Below, in pieces: positions 24,373-33,123 of a stretch of DNA of 64,000 nucleotides; within the stretch, counting starts at the first letter, position 1; the number at the start of each line of letters is the position of its first letter. The notes beneath the pieces are model-generated. The model did not search any database and was not told where the DNA came from. It worked only from the letters and a program-made list of their open reading frames with translations. The DNA lies in contig NZ_LFNG01000012.1 of the NCBI RefSeq assembly GCF_001045435.1, positions 185,593 through 249,592 on the forward strand, in the 5' to 3' direction. The stretch comes from Chryseobacterium koreense CCUG 49689. GTDB lineage: Bacteria; Bacteroidota; Bacteroidia; Flavobacteriales; Weeksellaceae. The position numbers and the translations under genes are program-made.

Positions 24373-26201
24373 CCATCAATTTGATAAAAACAGTTTCATT
24401 GCAAATTAAAAATCTATTATTTCTTGTTCTCCTCCTCAATGGTTTTACTTTTTTTTCAGCACAGGAAAAAAAGGATTCCATATATACCAAGATCGAGGAA
24501 TTCTCTGACAAAAGGAAATTCACCAAATTCCTGCACAAGTTTGTTTTCAGAAGAGAGGCGGATTCGGTCTCGGTGAAAACCAGTGCAAGTGATTTGGACC
24601 GAAAGAAATTTAGGGGAAAATTCATCGCAAAAATTACGTTTGAAACGGTGGATCCTTTTGGTGTAAGCAGTTTTGAAAAAGCAGGTGACAGAAAATGGTA
24701 CGACCGACTTGCAGACAAAATTCATTACGAAACCAGAGCTTCCACTATCAAAAATTATCTGCTCTTTAAAAAAGGTGAGAAATTTAATGCCCAAAAAATC
24801 TACGAATCAGAACGTCTGCTCCGATCGATGTATTTCGTGAACCGTGTGAACATTGATGTAAAAGAAAATGAAACTTCCAGGGATTCTGTAAATGTGCACG
24901 TAAAAGTTCTGGATTCCTGGAGTTTGGTTCCACACCTGAATTTCTCGGGAAGTGAGATTGGCGGCGGACTTTCTGAATATAATTTCATGGGTTTGGGACA
25001 CGAAGCGAGTTTGGAGCATATCGTGAATTTCAAAGATAAAACGAACTATCTTTCCGGAAGCTACACTGCAAATAATCTTTTGGGCAGTTTTGTGAATGCG
25101 CAAGTTTTAGGAGAAAAGGACTTCGAAAAAAATGAGCGGATCAACTTTACGGCGACCCGGGAATTCTTTTCGCCACTCACACGTTGGGCGGGAGGATTTA
25201 CTTTTGAGTTTTTCAAGCGGAAAGCAGGTTTGCCGATGGAAAACGCAGACACCATTCCAGAAGTGCAGATCAAGGTGTTCCGGCAAAATCTCTGGGCTGG
25301 TTACCAGTTCCCGATTTACGATGCTGACGACGGTAAAATCTCCAAAAACATCGCTGTTTTAGGGAGGTTTCAGAATTTTCAGTACAAGGATCGTCCGGAA
25401 ATCGATTCGGTAAACTTTTTTAGAAATTCTACCAGTTTTCTGGCATCCGTGGTTTACACCGATCGAAATTTCTCGGTTCAAAAAAATGTCTTCAAATACA
25501 ATCTTCCGGAAGATATTTCTTATGGAAAATCCTTAGGAATTACTTCGGGATTCCTTGCCAGAAACGGAACCAGTGAACCATATCTGGGCATTTCTGCTTC
25601 TATGGGCAACATGAAAAGTTGGGGATATTACAATATCAAACTTCAATATGGTCATTTTTTCGGCAACCGAGAAAGTCACCAAAACCAATTCCGATTTGAT
25701 GGAACCTATTTCACCAATATGCAGGACTGGAGATTTGGCAAAATCAGGCATTTTTTTTCACCCACGATTGCCCTTGGAAATTATGAGGACCAAAACTCCT
25801 ACACCAACCGGATGAATCTCTCCGCTCCGAGTGAATTTCGACCATTTGACCCGGATTATATCGGCACAAAAAAAATGATATTGCGTTATCAGTTCCAAAT
25901 GTTCATCAACAAATCCTGGAAGAACTTCCATTTTAGCCCCTATTTTTCTACCGCGGTCGGCTGGCTTGCAAGTTCCAAGGATTCACTGTTCCAGTCACCG
26001 ACTAACACCCGGTTCGGAGTTGGACTGCTGCTAGACAATCCATATCTGGTTTTCAACAGGATTCAGTTTTCATTCATGTATTATCCGAAAGTTCCGTTTG
26101 ACAACAATTCCATGTTTGAGTTCAACCATTTCCAGAATAGCTTGATGATGACGAACAACTTCTCCACCGAGGTTCCGAAATTTGTGAATTTTGCAGATTA
26201 A
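24369..26201 (+). CDS. POTRA-containing outer-membrane beta-barrel protein (BamA/TamA-like)
   Basis: The ~610-residue protein has a signal peptide (LLFLVLLLNGFTFFSAQ). Residues ~80-180 resemble POTRA repeats (FIAKITFETVDPFGVSSF, then KKGEKFNAQKIYESERLLRSMYFVNRVNIDV). The C-terminal ~400 residues are a barrel of alternating aromatic strands. BamA/TamA relatives insert or export outer-membrane proteins; the 'surface antigen' end motif is not obvious, so the exact role is open. The start is a GTG at 24369 overlapping the TGA of the UbiA-like gene by 4 bases. I see no terminator right after the gene. Confidence 0.75.
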   Translation: MTINLIKTVSLQIKNLLFLVLLLNGFTFFSAQEKKDSIYTKIEEFSDKRKFTKFLHKFVFRREADSVSVKTSASDLDRKKFRGKFIAKITFETVDPFGVSSFEKAGDRKWYDRLADKIHYETRASTIKNYLLFKKGEKFNAQKIYESERLLRSMYFVNRVNIDVKENETSRDSVNVHVKVLDSWSLVPHLNFSGSEIGGGLSEYNFMGLGHEASLEHIVNFKDKTNYLSGSYTANNLLGSFVNAQVLGEKDFEKNERINFTATREFFSPLTRWAGGFTFEFFKRKAGLPMENADTIPEVQIKVFRQNLWAGYQFPIYDADDGKISKNIAVLGRFQNFQYKDRPEIDSVNFFRNSTSFLASVVYTDRNFSVQKNVFKYNLPEDISYGKSLGITSGFLARNGTSEPYLGISASMGNMKSWGYYNIKLQYGHFFGNRESHQNQFRFDGTYFTNMQDWRFGKIRHFFSPTIALGNYEDQNSYTNRMNLSAPSEFRPFDPDYIGTKKMILRYQFQMFINKSWKNFHFSPYFSTAVGWLASSKDSLFQSPTNTRFGVGLLLDNPYLVFNRIQFSFMYYPKVPFDNNSMFEFNHFQNSLMMTNNFSTEVPKFVNFAD

Positions 26202-26283
26202 CCGACTTCCATTTCACGCAAAATACAAATTGAAATAGCTATATTTACAGAAAATTTTGGAGACGGAAAATTTTGAATTTTCG

Positions 26284-26646
26284 ATGCAGAAACTGATCCT
26301 CGCGATCAGCGAAAATCCCGGCGGGAAGCTGTTTTCAGACTTTGGGAAATGATGAATTCCAAATAAGGCGCAAATGTTTCCGAAACCGTTTTTTACGAAT
26401 CTGAAAAATCATTGGCCGAACAGGAAACTGAAAATTATTTGAAGGAGGAAAAAAGAGGGCAATAAAAATGGATAAAGGATGGCTCAGCTGAAGATTTTCC
26501 AGACTCGCTATGCAAAGTTTCAGCGGGATGAAATCTTTAAGTATAGTAATCAAAGTCTTAAAAGGAAGACCGATCCAAAAAGAATTAGAGCCGTAATCAA
26601 TGAAAAAACAGACCATTCAAAACTTGATCCAAATTTGGGCAAATGA
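26284..26646 (+). pseudogene. Gene remnants of unknown origin in a 566-bp gap
   Basis: Between the POTRA protein and recF lie three short frames that read like protein but are broken. A 22-codon piece starts MQKLILAISENPGG (26284-26352). A 32-codon piece ends in the stop at 26463-26465 with VSETVFYESEKSLAEQETE and NYLKEEKRGQ. A 55-codon frame (26479-26646) starts MAQLKIFQTRYAKFQRDEIF. The middle piece is out of phase with the others. The charged, protein-like composition suggests a decayed small gene or gene pair rather than random sequence. I do not recognise the family. The 55-residue frame could itself be a real small gene. Confidence 0.35.
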
Positions 26647-26767
26647 ATTCCGGGTACATTTTGCAGCATATTAATATTAAAAAAAACCAGCTGATTAGTC
26701 TGTATGTTGTATTTCATTTTGGGAAAATCATCAAAAATCCTGAAAGTTTAGAAAATATTTTAGGTTT

Positions 26768-27850
26768 ATGACCATCCAAAAGCTATTCCTGACCAATTTC
26801 AAAAACCATTCGGAGAAGACATTCGAATTTTCCCCTCAAATCAACTGTTTCGTGGGAAATAACGGTGTGGGAAAAACCAACGTTTTAGATGCCTTGCATT
26901 ACCTTTCCGTGGGCAAATCATTTTTGGGAAACACGGATCTTAACAATGTGATGACGAGTGCAGATTTCTTTAGCATCGAAGGAGAAATTTTTGATGGCGA
27001 GAAAGAAAACATCATTAAAATCCAGCAACCCAGAGAAGCCAAAAAAATCATCCGGAAAAACGACAAAACCTACGACAGAATTACGGATCATATCGGATTT
27101 TTGCCGTGCGTAATCATTTCCCCTTATGATTCCAACCTGATTTCCGATTCCGGAGAAAGCCGCAGAAGGTTTTTGGATTCCATGATTTCTCAAACAGACC
27201 GCGAATATCTTTTCAACCTCATCCAGTATCAAAAGACCATTCAGCAAAGGAATGCCCTCCTGAAATCTTTCGCAAAAAACAGATATTTTGACGCGGAAAG
27301 TTTGGAGATTTACCAGGAACCATTGATCAGGTTCGGAACAAATATTTATGAAAAAAGGAAGGAATTCATCGCTTCCATTTTGCCCCTGATCCAAAATTAT
27401 TATGAAATCATTTCCAATGGAAACGAAATGGTTTCAGTAATTTACCAATCTGATTTACAGGAAAATACTTTTTTAAATCTCCTCACTCAAAATCTTGAAA
27501 AAGACCGGATCTTAACTTATACTTCGAAAGGAATTCACAAAGATGATCTGATATTTGAAATGAACGGAAATCTGCTGAAAAGAACCGGAAGCCAGGGACA
27601 GCAAAAATCATTTTTGGTTGCGCTAAAGCTTTCGCAGATGAACAGGATCAAAGAAATTACGGCAAAAACACCAATTCTTTTGCTGGACGATATTTTTGAT
27701 AAGTTGGATGACTCCAGAGTTTCGCAACTCATTGAACTGGTCAACAGAGAAAGTTTCGGTCAGATTTTTATCACCGATACGCACAAAGAAAGAACAGAAA
27801 ACGTGGTGAAAAAAATCAACGAGGAATCAAAAATCTTTGAAATCAAATAA
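26768..27850 (+). CDS. recF: DNA replication and repair protein RecF
   Basis: The 360-residue SMC-like ATPase binds gapped DNA and helps load RecA with RecO and RecR. Walker A is GNNGVGKTNVLDAL (residues ~30-43), the ABC signature region GSQGQQKSF (~275) and Walker B LLLDDIFDKLD (~305), followed by QIFITDTHKERT. The start MTIQKLFLTNFKNH is the normal RecF beginning. In many bacteria recF follows dnaN; here it lies about 24 kb away on the other strand. galE follows after 44 bases, probably as a separate function. Confidence 0.96.
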   Translation: MTIQKLFLTNFKNHSEKTFEFSPQINCFVGNNGVGKTNVLDALHYLSVGKSFLGNTDLNNVMTSADFFSIEGEIFDGEKENIIKIQQPREAKKIIRKNDKTYDRITDHIGFLPCVIISPYDSNLISDSGESRRRFLDSMISQTDREYLFNLIQYQKTIQQRNALLKSFAKNRYFDAESLEIYQEPLIRFGTNIYEKRKEFIASILPLIQNYYEIISNGNEMVSVIYQSDLQENTFLNLLTQNLEKDRILTYTSKGIHKDDLIFEMNGNLLKRTGSQGQQKSFLVALKLSQMNRIKEITAKTPILLLDDIFDKLDDSRVSQLIELVNRESFGQIFITDTHKERTENVVKKINEESKIFEIK

Positions 27851-27894
27851 TATTAAATGAAAATGCGGTCCGCAAGACGCAAAGCAACAAAATT

Positions 27895-28911
27895 ATGGCA
27901 ATACTTGTAACAGGAGGATTAGGCTACATCGGTTCGCATACCGTGGTGGAATTGCTTCACAACGATTTCGATGTGGTGATTGTGGATGATTTATCTAATT
28001 CCGAAAAATTCATTTTGGATAATATTGAAAAGGTTTCCGGAAAAAGGCCTGCTTTTTATCCATTTGACCTGAAAAGAAGGGAGCTCATCAAGCAACTTCT
28101 GGATGCACACCAAATCGACGGATGCATCAACTTCGCAGCTTTCAAAGCAGTTGGAGAAAGTCAGGAAAAACCGCTTGACTATTATGAAAACAACCTTTTC
28201 ACACTGGTCAATTTGCTTCAGGAATTTAAGGAAAGAAATATTTCAAACTTTATCTTCAGTTCATCCTGCACCGTTTACGGACAAGCGGACCAACAACCGA
28301 TTGACGAGAACACGCCGCTAAAATTGCCGGAATCTTCTTACGGAAAAACAAAACAAATGGGCGAAGAAATTTTGAAGGATTTCGCCACCGCCTACCAAAA
28401 AAGAGTTTCACTTCTGAGGTATTTCAACCCGATTGGAGCACATTCCACCGCGCTTTTAGGAGAATTGCCGATTGGAATTCCAAATAATCTGGTTCCTTAT
28501 GTCACTCAAACGGCGGCGGGAATCCGTGAAAAGCTCAGCATTTGGGGAAATGACTACCCGACTGCGGACGGAACTGCGATTCGAGATTATATTTATGTGG
28601 TAGATTTGGCGAAAGCACACGTGAAAGCTTTGCAGAAACTGATGGCCACAGAAGAAGATACCAAAATAGATATCTACAATCTGGGAACCGGAAACGGCTC
28701 GTCGGTTTTGGAAGTGGTCCGTGCTTTTGAAAATGCGAACCAGGTGAAAGTTCCGTATCAAATCTGCGAACGAAGAGCGGGAGATATTACGGTTGCTTAT
28801 GCCAATCCCGCAAAAGCAGAAAAAGAACTCGGCTGGAAAGCGGAAACCACATTGGAAGAAGCCCTTCGAACAACTTGGGAATGGCAGAAATACCTGGAAA
28901 CCAGATCATAG
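27895..28911 (+). CDS. galE: UDP-glucose 4-epimerase
   Basis: The 338-residue short-chain dehydrogenase interconverts UDP-glucose and UDP-galactose for polysaccharide synthesis. It has the NAD-binding GGLGYIGSHT (residues ~7-16), the catalytic FSSSCTVYG (Ser ~124) and YxxxK in SSYGKTKQMGE (Tyr ~149), and the typical DGTAIRDYIYVVDLAKAHV. Length matches bacterial GalE. It lies between recF and priA on the same strand; no other sugar-nucleotide gene is close, so it looks like a stand-alone housekeeping copy. Confidence 0.95.
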   Translation: MAILVTGGLGYIGSHTVVELLHNDFDVVIVDDLSNSEKFILDNIEKVSGKRPAFYPFDLKRRELIKQLLDAHQIDGCINFAAFKAVGESQEKPLDYYENNLFTLVNLLQEFKERNISNFIFSSSCTVYGQADQQPIDENTPLKLPESSYGKTKQMGEEILKDFATAYQKRVSLLRYFNPIGAHSTALLGELPIGIPNNLVPYVTQTAAGIREKLSIWGNDYPTADGTAIRDYIYVVDLAKAHVKALQKLMATEEDTKIDIYNLGTGNGSSVLEVVRAFENANQVKVPYQICERRAGDITVAYANPAKAEKELGWKAETTLEEALRTTWEWQKYLETRS

Positions 28912-28999
28912 CCATTAACCAGAAACTTCTGTTCAGCCAACCATGCCGACTGAGAAGATTTTTTCAGAAATTCAACCGTTTCAAAATCAAATTTAAAAA

Positions 29000-31444
29000 T
29001 TGACATTTGCGCAAATCATACTTCCGCTCAATCTGAAAGGGACTTTCACCTACAAAGTTCCCGATGTTTATTTGGATGAGATTGAAGTGGGAATGAGGGT
29101 TTTGGTGCCATTTCGGGGAAAAAAGATCTATACTGGAATTGTAACCGAAATCCATCAAAACGCGCCGGAAATTTTCATCCCGAAAGAAATCATCAGCATT
29201 TTGGATGAGTTCCCGATTCTGCCGAATGAGCAAATCCGTTTCTGGAACTGGCTTTCCGAATATTACCTCTGCAATCTGGGCGAAATTTACCGGTTCGCTT
29301 TTCCTTCATCTTTAAAGCTGGAAAGTGAAACTTACCTGAAATTAAAACCAAATGTTACCGTTGATTTCGAGCTTTTGGAGGTGAATGAAATGTATCTGAT
29401 TCAGGCACTGGAAGTTCGGCAATTGATCAATCTGACGGAGATTGAAGCGTTTATTCCGAAAAAGGATATCGTGAAAACCATCAATTCACTGATTGATCTG
29501 AAATACATCGAAGTGGACGAGAAAATCGCGGAAAAATACAAAGCGAAAGAGGTAGCCTATCTGAAAATCGAAGACAGCGTTTTGAAGAGAAACCTCCCGG
29601 AAATCCTCGTAGAATTGAAACGTTCGCCGAAACAGCAGGAGCTTTTCCTTTCCATTTTGGAAAAACAAACCGAGCATCCCGAAAAACCTATCCGCAAATC
29701 GGAAATATTTGCCGAAGGAAATTATGCATCTACCCAATTAAAGTCACTCTCAGAAAAAGGTTTGGTGCAAGAATATTATCTGCAGAAAGACCGACTGGAA
29801 GCTTATTCTGGCGAAATGGAGGAATTGGAGAAACTCACCGATTCCCAACTTGTAGCGAAATCGGAAATTGATGCCGCTTTTGCTACCGGGAAAAATGTGC
29901 TGCTGCATGGAGTCACTTCTTCGGGAAAAACCCATATTTATCTGGAGAAAATTCAGGAAACGGTATCGGAAGGAAAGAGCGTACTTTTTTTGTTGCCGGA
30001 AATTTCATTGACCAAACAGATCGTTCAGCGACTCGAAAAAAAATACGGAAAGCAGCTTGGCTTCTACCACCAGAAACTCACCGATTTCGAAAGAGTTGAA
30101 GTTTGGCGGAAGGTCAAGAACAATGAACTGAAAGTGGTGATCGGAACCAGAAATGCACTGTTCCTCCCCTTCCAAAGTTTGGGTTTGGTGATTGTGGATG
30201 AGGAACACGATTCCATGTACCGACCAAGGGAAGTTTCCCCTTATTTTAACGCAAAAGATTCCGCACTGGTTTTGGCGAAAACTTACGGCGCAATGGCGAT
30301 TCTGGGCTCTGCGACACCTTCCGTGGAAACCTATTATTTGGCGAAAAAAGGAAAGCTGCAATATGTTTACCTCGGTGAAAGATTCGGAAACGTAAAACTT
30401 CCCGAATATCAATTAATTGACTTCAAAGAAGCCCAGGATTTAAAAAGAGTCACCGGAAATTTCACCACAGAAGTGACCGAAGAAATCCAAAACGAACTCC
30501 ACCAAAAAAAGCAGATCATGATTCTCCACAACCGGCGTGGATACGCGAATGTAGTGGAATGTGAAAGTTGCGGATATGTCCATTATTGCTCCAATTGTGA
30601 TGTGGTGATGACTTATCACAAATTTTCCGATGAGATGAAATGCCATTATTGCGGACAAAAAGCGACCAAACCGAAATTTTGCCCGAAATGCCATTCGGAA
30701 AATCTAAATGTTCGCGGAGTCGGCGTGGAACAGATTTTTGAGGAAATTTCCAGGATTTTCCCGGAAGCAGAAATTGATCGTATGGATGTAGATTCCATGC
30801 GGAAGAAGTTTGCTTACGAAAAACTTTATGAAAAAATCGAAAACGGGGAAACAGATATCATCGTGGGGACACAGATGATTTCCAAAGGTTTGGATTTTGA
30901 TGACATCGAGTTGGTGGTGATTCCGAAAGCGGATGCATTGCTTTATGTTCAGGATTTTCGTGCCGAAGAAAAAGCATATCAGCTCATTACACAGGTTTCT
31001 GGAAGAGCGGGCAGAATTTCCGGGAAAGGCAAGGTGATGATTCAGACCTACAATCCACATCACACTGTATTTCAATTGATTAAAGAAAACTATTCTTTAA
31101 AAATCTATGATCATTTTTTGGAGGAAAGACGAAAGTTCCTTTATCCGCCATTTGTAAAATTGATCCTCATTGAACTGAAACACCGCCGAGAAGAAAAAAC
31201 AAATCGGGCGTCTCAGTTTATGGGTTCAATCTTAAGGAAATATCTTCCGGAAGAATGTATTTTGGGTCCCGAAAAATCACCCATCTCGAAAATAAATCTG
31301 CTTTATCAGTACCAGATTTTACTCAAACTTCCGAAAGGAAAAAAGTACAGCGAATACAAAAATTTGGTTTTGAAAAGTTTTGAAGAATTTGACGAACTTC
31401 CTGCTTACCGATCCATAAAAAGGATTGTGTTTGTCGATTTTTAA
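29000..31444 (+). CDS. priA: Primosomal replication helicase PriA
   Basis: The 814-residue superfamily 2 helicase restarts stalled replication forks. It shows the N-terminal 3'-DNA binding domain (TFAQIILPLNLKGTFTYKVP), Walker A HGVTSSGKTHIY (~304), DEEHD (~400), GSATPS and the cysteine-rich zinc region between ~520 and 565 (CESCGYVHYCSNCD, CHYCG, CPKCH). The helicase C motifs ISKGLDFDD and QVSGRAGR follow. The start is a TTG at 29000: the conserved N-terminus begins right there, and no ATG lies near. No Shine-Dalgarno sequence is visible, as usual in this phylum. Confidence 0.95.
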   Translation: MTFAQIILPLNLKGTFTYKVPDVYLDEIEVGMRVLVPFRGKKIYTGIVTEIHQNAPEIFIPKEIISILDEFPILPNEQIRFWNWLSEYYLCNLGEIYRFAFPSSLKLESETYLKLKPNVTVDFELLEVNEMYLIQALEVRQLINLTEIEAFIPKKDIVKTINSLIDLKYIEVDEKIAEKYKAKEVAYLKIEDSVLKRNLPEILVELKRSPKQQELFLSILEKQTEHPEKPIRKSEIFAEGNYASTQLKSLSEKGLVQEYYLQKDRLEAYSGEMEELEKLTDSQLVAKSEIDAAFATGKNVLLHGVTSSGKTHIYLEKIQETVSEGKSVLFLLPEISLTKQIVQRLEKKYGKQLGFYHQKLTDFERVEVWRKVKNNELKVVIGTRNALFLPFQSLGLVIVDEEHDSMYRPREVSPYFNAKDSALVLAKTYGAMAILGSATPSVETYYLAKKGKLQYVYLGERFGNVKLPEYQLIDFKEAQDLKRVTGNFTTEVTEEIQNELHQKKQIMILHNRRGYANVVECESCGYVHYCSNCDVVMTYHKFSDEMKCHYCGQKATKPKFCPKCHSENLNVRGVGVEQIFEEISRIFPEAEIDRMDVDSMRKKFAYEKLYEKIENGETDIIVGTQMISKGLDFDDIELVVIPKADALLYVQDFRAEEKAYQLITQVSGRAGRISGKGKVMIQTYNPHHTVFQLIKENYSLKIYDHFLEERRKFLYPPFVKLILIELKHRREEKTNRASQFMGSILRKYLPEECILGPEKSPISKINLLYQYQILLKLPKGKKYSEYKNLVLKSFEEFDELPAYRSIKRIVFVDF

Positions 31445-31487
31445 CAAACTTTAACTAATTTTACCTGGATTTATAATCGTTAAACCA

Positions 31488-31516
31488 TTGACTTCCAACA
31501 ATATTTTATACTTTTG
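31488..31516 (+). promoter_or_regulatory. Complete flavobacterial promoter of dacB (TTG-N18-TACTTTTG)
   Basis: A -33 TTG at 31488-31490 and a -7 TACTTTTG at 31509-31516 are separated by 18 bases, the preferred spacing for Bacteroidota sigma factor promoters. The leader to the ATG at 31597 is about 75 bases. Confidence 0.65.
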
Positions 31517-31596
31517 ACCGTTCGAAAGAAGTCATTTGTATGTACTTTTTCGAATTAGACTTAAGCAAAACCAGTTAATCAAATAAATAAAATTAA

Positions 31597-33045
31597 ATGA
31601 TTAGACTTCAAAATATCATAGTTTCCACTGCCATCGTATTTTCATCTTACGCATTTGCACAGGGAACTTTCACTACCAACAACTACCCTCAATCTTTAGA
31701 CAATTCCTCTTCGACTACCGCTTCCGCTGAAAAATTGATGACCGCCAAAGAACTGGTGGATATCAACATCAATTCCATGATGAGTGATCCGGTGTTGAGG
31801 AATGCCAATTGGGGATTTGTCATTTATGACCCGCAAACCAAAAAAGTGGTCAGTTCCTATAACGAAAACACGCCTCTGATTCCGGCTTCTACCACGAAAC
31901 TTTTGACCACCGAAACCGCAATTCATTTGCTCGGCGAAAAATTCAGGTGGACCACCCAGCTTGAGTATTCGGGAAACATCGATGAAAACGGAGTACTTCA
32001 GGGAAATCTCTATATTGTTGGAAGCGGAGATCCGTCTTTGGGAACCAGAAAAGCCGGTGCTTCTTCGTACAGCGACCTCATTTCTGATTTCAAAATGGCA
32101 ATGCAGCAAAAGGGAATTAAAAAGGTAAACGGCGAAATTATTTTGCAGACAGCAGTCTTTAAATCGAATAAGATGCAGACGCTGCCCGAAAATATCGTCT
32201 GGCTGGAAAATGGAAGTTACTATCTCCCCGTTGGTGGAACTTATGAAATCAATCCCGCAAATGAGAGGCTGATCGCAAGACAGTCCAATCCTTTTGCCGA
32301 GAACAAAAACTATTATTACGTTTCACCATACATTAAGCAAATGGTTTATGCCGATCAATTTGACGGAATCGGCTTGACCACGAAATTACCGGATGTTCCG
32401 GCATATTTGGCCAATTCATTCAGAGCCAACCTCGTGAAAAGCGGAATTTCGGTAACCGGAAAAGTGGTGACCAAAACCGTGGATAAAAATCCCGAAAAAA
32501 GAGAAGTCCTCACCGCTTATCAGTCGCCGACTTTGGCCGAAATTATCTATTACACCAACCAGCACAGTGACAATGCTTTGGCGGAAGCACTGCTCCGAAT
32601 GGTAGGATTCCAAAAAGGCGGCGACCAATCACTGGAATCCGGCAGAAATGTGGTCACGGAACACCTAAGGGAAATTTCTTTTGATATGGCAGGTTTGAAT
32701 TATTTTGACGGAAGTGGTCTATCCAGAAGCAATATGGTCACGCCAATGTCTCAGGTAAAATTTCTGACGAACCTGATGAATGAGCAGTATTTCAACACTT
32801 ATCTGGAATCACTGCCGATTGCCGGACAAACCGGAACTCTGAAAAAATCATTTGTCGGCACCGGAAACGGACAGATCTTTGCAAAGACCGGAACACTCAA
32901 TAAAGTGAAGACTCTTGCAGGATATATGAAAACGAATAACGGAAAGACCTTGGTATTTTCTCTGCTTATTAACAATTATGCAGGTTCTGTGGACCAAGTG
33001 AAGGCCAGAATGGAACAATTACTGGATCCCGCTATGAATCTTTAA
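31597..33045 (+). CDS. dacB: D-alanyl-D-alanine carboxypeptidase/endopeptidase (PBP4, S13 family)
   Basis: The 482-residue periplasmic penicillin-binding protein trims or opens peptidoglycan cross-links. A signal peptide ends SSYAFAQ. The three active-site motifs are present: SxxK in PASTTKLLTT (Ser ~98), SxN in HSDNALAE (~324) and KTG in AKTGTLNKV (~430). Length and motif spacing, with the large insert between SxxK and SxN, fit family S13. It has a good promoter and its own terminator, so it is monocistronic. Confidence 0.94.
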   Translation: MIRLQNIIVSTAIVFSSYAFAQGTFTTNNYPQSLDNSSSTTASAEKLMTAKELVDININSMMSDPVLRNANWGFVIYDPQTKKVVSSYNENTPLIPASTTKLLTTETAIHLLGEKFRWTTQLEYSGNIDENGVLQGNLYIVGSGDPSLGTRKAGASSYSDLISDFKMAMQQKGIKKVNGEIILQTAVFKSNKMQTLPENIVWLENGSYYLPVGGTYEINPANERLIARQSNPFAENKNYYYVSPYIKQMVYADQFDGIGLTTKLPDVPAYLANSFRANLVKSGISVTGKVVTKTVDKNPEKREVLTAYQSPTLAEIIYYTNQHSDNALAEALLRMVGFQKGGDQSLESGRNVVTEHLREISFDMAGLNYFDGSGLSRSNMVTPMSQVKFLTNLMNEQYFNTYLESLPIAGQTGTLKKSFVGTGNGQIFAKTGTLNKVKTLAGYMKTNNGKTLVFSLLINNYAGSVDQVKARMEQLLDPAMNL

Positions 33046-33067
33046 TTGAAATTTAAAAATTATAACG

Positions 33068-33098
33068 AACCTTTCATTTTTAAATGAGAGGTTTTTTT
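33068..33098 (+). terminator. Terminator of dacB
   Basis: The 11-bp stem AACCTTTCATT/AATGAGAGGTT (one T-G pair) with a 4-base loop is followed by a run of T. Confidence 0.8.
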
Positions 33099-33123
33099 TA
33101 TCTTTAACCCAAAATAATTTTCA

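Noticed and set aside
26335..26616. Minus-strand hydrophobic frame of 93 codons
   Set aside because: It is the antisense of the lysine/glutamate-rich remnants on the plus strand, which produces a false Phe/Leu-rich frame.
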